Assembly (NCBI RefSeq): GCF_030269925.1
Contig: NC_085121.1
Coordinates: forward strand, 6,713,501-6,777,500
Direction of reading: 5' to 3'
Length of the DNA stretch: 64,000 bases
From: Bombyx mori
Lineage: Eukaryota; Arthropoda; Insecta; Lepidoptera; Bombycidae
Each line of letters begins with the position of its first letter. Position 1 is the stretch's first letter. The notes under the pieces are model-generated. The model worked only from the letters and a program-made list of their open reading frames with translations, searched no databases and had not been told where the DNA came from. The position numbers and the translations under genes are program-made. Shown here piece after piece: positions 58,557-64,000 of the stretch.

Positions 58557-58977
58557 TGAGGACTTTTTGGCGGGAGTGGGAGGAGTGAAGTTGTGTAATT
58601 TGTTTTATTTTGTTTAATTATTGTTTCTTCAGGTTTAAATGTGTAATAACGGTGGTTTATTAACTGTTTAATATCGGTGAAAGTGCACAAATGTGGGAAA
58701 ATGAAAGAAAGCCGCTGGACGTAGCTTCTCGTCCAAAAAGCCCACTGAAAAAATCTCAGTAAATGACCACCATTTTACAACGATTATATTGCATCCCATA
58801 TCATCTATATCCAGTGCCAGAATCATCTCATTTCATTTAATTTCATCCCAGTTGATTAATCTATTATTAATTATCTTCTTTTCATTCTATTTACCATCAT
58901 ATTTCATAAAAATAAGAATATAAATTAAAATAAGACATGACTTAAAGGTCTTAGTTACAGGTCATAAAATCCCTTAA
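58557..58977 (-). mobile_element. MITE-A copy, upstream of the four-finger gene
   Basis: Reverse orientation of the 14153 family: GGACTTTTTGGCGGGAGTGG at the left, AGGTCATAAAATCCCTT at the right end, 262 bp before the 59240 start codon. Confidence 0.65.
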
Positions 58978-59239
58978 AATAAAACATATTTCAATCTTAA
59001 TAGGCTCTTTATAAAGTCATGTTATTGTACTAAATTACAATGGCTCAAAAGAGTCATTACCAAACACAAAATATTTAAAGAAATATATTACAAAAATATT
59101 TACAAAAAATGAAACTCGATTCAGGGACCGTATCAACACTATCAACGGAAGAAAGATATCATGAGAGAAAATTAAATTTTATAAAGAACTGAAAATAAAA
59201 AATCAGTAAATTTATAACTATGACAGCATATTAATTACT

Positions 59240-59875
59240 ATGGAAATTAAACAGAATCCACTTCAAACGCATATTTCGTCTCGGTTAGAAGATAAATCAG
59301 TGCGAAACAGTAGAGGTAGACCAAACGCAAGAAACACGATTGTTTTTAGTCCTCAGCCTAAATCAACAATTGCTGAATTTTTATCAAAACATAAAAAGAG
59401 TCAAGACAATGTTTCTAAAGCAAGTCTACAAATTACTGAAACAAATGACTGTGAAAAATATAATTTGATTTGTGGACTTTGTTCTCATAGGTATTCTCAA
59501 TCCAAAACAATTGCATCATAATCATACTCATAATAAAAAATTATAATATTATAATAAATTGTATTTTTCAGGAGTGCTGACATGAAGAGTCATAAAAAGC
59601 ACATGATGGATCATAAGCAATTTATTTGCGACTTTCCTAGTTGTAAATACAGTTCTAAATTGTCTTCAAATCTCTTAAAACATAAGAGGGTTCACACCAA
59701 TGAAAAACCGTATCTTTGTGAAAAGTGTTCATTTAGATCAAACTTCATCAATTCTCTCAAAGTCCACAAAAGAACTCATTCATCAGATAGGCCGTATCAG
59801 TGTAAACATTGTAATTATAAATGCAATAGTAGTTCAAATCTTAAAAAACATTGTTTGCATCGACATCATAACTAA
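59240..59875 (+). CDS. C2H2 zinc-finger protein, four fingers
   Basis: Exons 59240-59490 and 59572-59875 join in phase for 184 aa; the intron is only 81 bp. The splice reconstructs finger 1 (C78, C81, H94, H98) across the junction, which supports it. Fingers 2-4 follow at about 103-125, 133-153 and 161-182. Finger 2 has a C-x4-C spacing. TNEKPY and SDRPYQ are standard linkers. RGRP at 25-28 could be an AT-hook. It is probably a small nuclear DNA-binding protein; the ortholog is not recognised. It is divergent from PRMT5, with the intervening 3.9 kb made mostly of transposons. Confidence 0.82.
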
Positions 59876-60166
59876 AAGAAAAATTACATACATTTGGGTT
59901 TTCTAGATTAGTATTTTTTAGAGTAAAATTCCATACTACAATTTAGTGTAATGTGTCATATTATTAAATATGAGTATTTCTTATTCATATAAGATAAACT
60001 TTCATGACTTATCTTATTTCTTATTAGTACTAAGTGCCCATAAAACACTAACATTGAAATGTTATGAGGACTTTTTTTTCATTGAATAATTCACAGCCAG
60101 AAAATTTGAATAAAAGAAAAATAAATTGAATTGTTGCTATGAATTATTTTATTATAATGTTGTTTA

Positions 60167-60375
60167 CTGGTGGTAGGTGGCCTTATAAATTGGCATAGGT
60201 AGGTACCACCCTGCCTATTTCTGCTGTGAAGTAGTAATGTGTTTCAGTTTGAACTGAGTAGAACTCGTATCTCAAGGAAGGTGGTGGCATTTACCTATGT
60301 TGTTAACAATGGTCTCCAGTAAGCAATTAGCATCAGGTGGGTTCTAAGCTCATCCACCCATGCAAGCACTATTAA
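60167..60375 (+). repeat. Diverged Bm1-type SINE, 5'-truncated
   Basis: ACTGGTGGTAGG, GCCTATTTCTGCTGTGAAG and a CACCCATGCAAGCA end follow Bm1 order with many changes. Confidence 0.6.
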
Positions 60376-60799
60376 AAAACATTAACAAATTTATTTCAAA
60401 GCCGTAACTGGGTGTTCTGAATGTAGCAATAGAATGCAGCATTTGATAGTCTTTCTTTTTTTTTAGGCCAGGTGCTAAGTTAACTTTTACTATGCTAACT
60501 AGTTAACTAGCTAACACAAAAAACTAATATTAAGAAAAAAATATAAATAATACCTACCAATTTGCCTTTCTTCAAGCAAAAATGAAATAACAAAATATTG
60601 TCATATATTCTTTTATTAAATAATATGATTGTACAAACATAAAATGATACATTTTTTTATTGTATAACTGGTATAAATCATTCAACAGCACTTCATATAA
60701 TCTTTCCTCTTATAACATGGATTTTTATATTTGAGCAGTATTCGAAACAAGGTCTTCACAACTAATACTAATCACCATTATAATTGCGAACATTTTTCA

Positions 60800-62672
60800 T
60801 CAGTGACAATGTTCAGTGAAGTCAACAACTACCGATTCGCGCCAACCAAAGAGGAAGTACCCTGTCGCTGATCCTAATACTACAGCAGCGCACAGCCATG
60901 TGTTGTAAGTCATAAAAACCAACATCAACATATAACTAACTAGCACTTGAACCCCATGAAGTATCGTTTGCCATGCGTGTGCTGTGCTCATCATCGTAGG
61001 ACTGAAACAAGAAAATAAGAAAATTAAAAAAGTACAAGTAAAATGATCCAAAAATCATCATAAAACCATCCTACAGCAATGATGCTGGATGACGACCACG
61101 ACCGCTCTGACAAGAGTGAGAATACATACGAAAAAAAATATGATCCGAAGTTATAAAATAATTTTCCAGTTTAAACTCAGTTTTCCCTGGCAGTTTTCTA
61201 GTCGTAATTTCCAAAAAACAAAAATTACCATGATTAACGGATGTTTCTTTTTTTCACGATGGCAATTGGCTTCTTGCGATGCCAGTGTAGAGATTACAAG
61301 TTTTCAATTATTATTATTACATTTTACATTGGGACGAAATTGAATAAAACAAAATGAAATGAAATGAAATAACACCCAAGTAAATTCGGGAAAATTGCGG
61401 AGGACCCGAGAAGAAGAGGAAGAAGCCACATCCAGCGACTTTGTTTCTTTTTTCCCATAGGTACTTTTGCACATTCATTGATACTAAACGCTTAATAATC
61501 CACAATTACAAGTTTAATCCTGAAGAAATATACAATTATCAAAATAAAACAAATAACTTAACTTCGCTCATTGGGTTCCCGTTAAAAAGCAGACAGAGAT
61601 GTACTAATTATATCACATTATTTAACATTACTTAAATACTTCTTTTATTTTTCCATTAAATATGTTCCGTATACCCAAAATTCCTTTTTAATTCCGGTCA
61701 CCGTACTCGTCGAACCCGTCGCTTGCGACGAAGGGCTCGACGAGCGAATTAACCCATAGACACAGCCCACTGAGTTTCTCGCCGGATCTTCTCAGTGGGT
61801 CGCGTTTCCGATCCGGTGGTAGATTCTGCAAAGCACTGCTCTTGCTAGGGTCTGTGTTAGCAACAGTCCGGTTTGAGCCCCGTGTGCTCACCTACACACG
61901 TTAGGGTGAAGCTGAAATAGCCTCTCAAGGCTATCAGCATAGAAAAAAAAACCTTTTTAAGTGTTTTCATCATAAAACTTGAACAGTAAAGTTTTGTAAG
62001 CGTCGGTCATATTGTTTCAAGGGGTTGCAGTATGCACATAATAATCAAATGGCTATTGATTTATAGGTATTCTATGAATCAATAACATAGCTATTTTTAA
62101 ATGTTTTGAAATCAACAAAATTGCGAAAATACTTTACCCTACTGCAATCCTCTCTATTAATCGAATGTTTTAATCAATTCTTATCGAATCTTTTTGGTGT
62201 ACCTGTTTGATTTTCAGTTAGGCAACGGCCAATTAACATTTAGAAGTAAAATAAATTTCATTTTACACTTAAATCTTGAGATTTCTGTAACATTAACTTA
62301 TTTAATGATTATGAGGCAAACGTTTTTAAGGTAAAACTAGGTTTTAAAGATTAGTAGATGCCTTGTGTGGTGTCTGTCTTAACCACCTCATCTGTTCCCA
62401 TGCGTATCGTATAAGGAGACTATAGGGGATTCACTCGAGATTGGGCAGCAGTGTTCTCAGAGTATTATACCTAGAAATGCGATTGCGAACCGCCATTTAC
62501 CAGTGATACCAGAATATAATAAGCTTGCATGGATAGGCACTACCATCCTGACTGCGAAGAAAACACGCATTCAGTTTGAAGACTGGAACGGCCTTTACTA
62601 ATACAATCGATTTATTCATCCACAATACAGATTGGTACTTACACATTTCTTTCAAGCATATGAGGAATTGGC
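60800..62672 (-). CDS. CTR/SLC31 copper transporter, C-terminal exons (partial)
   Basis: Two exons in phase: 62672-62643 (30 nt, encoding PIPHMLERN) and 61001-60800. CTR proteins form trimeric high-affinity copper(I) channels in the plasma or vesicle membrane. The last exon carries transmembrane segment 2 with the M-x3-M copper-binding pair (MLMLVFM), segment 3 with G-x3-G (GSATG, then YFLFGW), and the terminal [10 protein letters not shown] with the HCH copper ligand. The first transmembrane segment and Met/His-rich N-terminus were not found up to 64000 and may lie beyond the window. Paralogue (Ctr1A/B/C) cannot be told. The intron holds MITE-A and LINE pieces. Confidence 0.85.
61341..61600 (+). 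mobile_element. MITE-A related fragment in copper transporter intron
   Basis: GAAATGAAATGAAAT followed by CATTGATACTAAACGCTTAA, with homology to 14240-14480. The terminus with ATGACCTGG is missing. Confidence 0.45.
61690..61955 (+). mobile_element. Jockey-type LINE 3' end with poly(A)
   Basis: CGTACTCGTCGAACCCGTCG then CTCGCCGGATCTTCTCAGTG matches the end of the 44134 LINE family, followed by GAGGCTATCAGCATAG and A9. It is the counterpart of the antisense copy at 11070. Confidence 0.7.
62350..62440 (+). repeat. Unclassified dispersed repeat
   Basis: ACCACCTCATCTGTTCCCAT and GTCGTATAAGGAGACTA-like sequence looks like a repeat common in moths; only one copy is in the window, so the assignment is from memory. 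Confidence 0.25.
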
Positions 62673-62927
62673 CTAAAACAAAAAATAAGTAATTAATGAT
62701 ACACAGAGACAGAAGAAACGAGTAGCGAATAATCTCTGGCGATAAAAAAAAAAAAATTACAATTAGATAACAACACTATCTATAGTAGCATGCTTAGTGT
62801 TTTTTAATTTAATTTTACCTATGGAAAGGCTAATTTATGGGACAGTAAACATCAGTGCACAACTTTAAAAAAAAAACCGCGATTGAGAGTAGAGTTATAT
62901 AGTTTATAGTTTGGTTTGTTTATATTC

Positions 62928-63477
62928 GCTATGTTCCGATTTGCACTGCGAGCACTAAAGGTGTGACGTTAATTTATTACTGCGAAGTGCGAAGCCGTTC
63001 CTTTATAGTTAGCTATACCGGTTACATTTCCGTTTTAAAAATTAACGTAGTGTAATGCAGTATAGTATTCTGTCATCGACGTTTTTTGGCGATGTTTTTC
63101 ACTTTCACAAAAAAATATTGTTTAAATTTGGTTATATTTAGAAATAGGTGTTTAAGATATTGTCAGCTGAATTAATCGCTTAATAAAAGTAAGTATACTT
63201 TTTAATAAAATAAAATATAGTTTTTTAAACAATTTAATGTAGAATGTAATGTCTTAATAACCGAATTATTGAAATGGGGTTAAAAGTGATCACGTGATCA
63301 AAGCATTGAGAGCACCTTGCTTCGGAAACACCTGTGTTCACAGTAGAACAATGGCGACGATTTATGACGTCATAGATTTCCCTAAAATACTGCGACTATA
63401 CTGTCAGTCCATACCGGAACGAATTTCTCTCTATTAAGAGCATCTACCAGTGCTGGCAGTGTATATCGGAACATAGC
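62928..63477. mobile_element. MITE with GCTATGTTCCGAT inverted ends
   Basis: Left GCTATGTTCCGATTTGCACT and right (inverse) GCTATGTTCCGATATACACT enclose 550 bp without coding capacity; the inverted similarity continues through GAGCACT. The target duplication is not clear. Confidence 0.65.
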
Positions 63478-63764
63478 CTTAAAATGTTCTTATCTAATCT
63501 ATGATGTGATGTAAAATTTTGGATACTTTTGTAAAAATATTAATCTACCTATATTATTAGATTAAGTCTTACGTGTGATCTTGCGATTTACATACTTTCT
63601 TTTTTGACAAAAACGTTAATTTGCTTACATCGGATATTTGCGTTTCACTTCTTCCCAACACTATAGATCCCACGTAGCTGAGCGGGGACCGCATTAAAAT
63701 GCTCTGAACGTTAAGGTTTAGTAACCAGAAGAAAGCCAATTACCATGGTATCGCATTGTTTCTT

Positions 63765-64000
63765 TTTTTTTTGTTTTTGGGTTAGGAGGAAATCGCCGGA
63801 CTTCCGCCCTCCACTGAGGATGGACGGTGGGACATGCCGGAGTCTAACTGACTAAAACCTGCTGTCGTTCAAAAACCCACGTCCAAGCCTCGCATGAGAG
63901 AACTCATGAATAGGCAAAGGGGGTAAAGTGAAGTGTTTAGTGCGGAGCACATCTCTCCCATCACCCTCCCCCTCGGGACGCCGGGCCGGTGGTCGTCGGC
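63765..64000 (-). mobile_element. R1-clade LINE 3' end, antisense, cut by window end
   Basis: A T-run at about 63763 is the poly(A) tail. The sequence from GGAGGAAATCGCCGGACTTC on is the reverse complement of the 18931-19136 3' UTR, so it is the same subfamily as the 15012 element. Confidence 0.8.

Noticed and set aside
60167..60375. Possible regulatory region downstream of the four-finger gene
   Set aside because: Order of motifs matches a diverged Bm1 SINE.

Overview
This is a lepidopteran genome window, almost certainly from a silkworm (Bombyx). Introns are long, intergenic DNA is AT-rich, and the repeats are typical of that genus: a full-length Bm1 SINE and many Bm1 fragments, 5'-truncated Jockey-, CR1- and R1-clade LINEs, Helitrons ending in CTAG, and many short inverted-repeat DNA transposons. 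No operons, CRISPR arrays, rRNA or plausible functional tRNA genes are seen. About 20% of the window is cellular gene exon or short intron; most of the rest is mobile-element sequence of mixed age.

Eight cellular genes were reconstructed by joining exons across GT/AG sites with consistent reading phase. They are: a secreted GMC (FAD) oxidoreductase (+, 5566-12456, 6 exons, 620 aa); mitochondrial ribosomal protein mL51 (-, 12694-14019, 4 exons, 156 aa), tail to tail with it; the nucleolar protein SURF6 (-, 19536-22507, 4 exons, 288 aa); a six-finger zinc-finger protein (-, 27684-28847, one coding exon, 387 aa); the ubiquinone-biosynthesis protein COQ4 (+, 36264-41892, 3 exons, 259 aa); the arginine methyltransferase PRMT5 (-, 47302-55299, 9 exons, 671 aa); a four-finger zinc-finger protein (+, 59240-59875, 2 exons, 184 aa), divergent from PRMT5; and the C-terminal exons of a CTR-family copper transporter (-, 60800-62672, N-terminal part not found).

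The mobile layer is well resolved in places. At 14846-19335 there is a three-level nest. A Jockey-type LINE fragment is split by a 5'-truncated R1-clade LINE (16-bp target duplication). That LINE is split in turn by a 3.16-kb Transib (RAG1-superfamily) transposon, which starts with the heptamer CACAGTG, has about 480-bp terminal inverted repeats and a CGCCG target duplication, and carries a broken RAG1-like transposase. Two hAT deletion derivatives have perfect 8-bp target duplications: one in a PRMT5 intron with a BED finger, and one 94 bp upstream of the PRMT5 start codon with an hAT C-terminal domain. A hAT MITE lies in a COQ4 intron, Tc1/mariner-type elements have TA duplications, and one element with a 9-bp duplication resembles a Mutator/foldback element.

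The most unexpected pattern is one repeat family, called MITE-A here. The same end of this element, always pointing the same way, lies just upstream of the start codons of mL51, SURF6, COQ4, the 59240 zinc-finger gene and, once a younger hAT insertion is discounted, PRMT5. This suggests promoter-targeted insertion or promoter use by a transposon. Functional statements rest on sequence recognition by eye; no database search was run.
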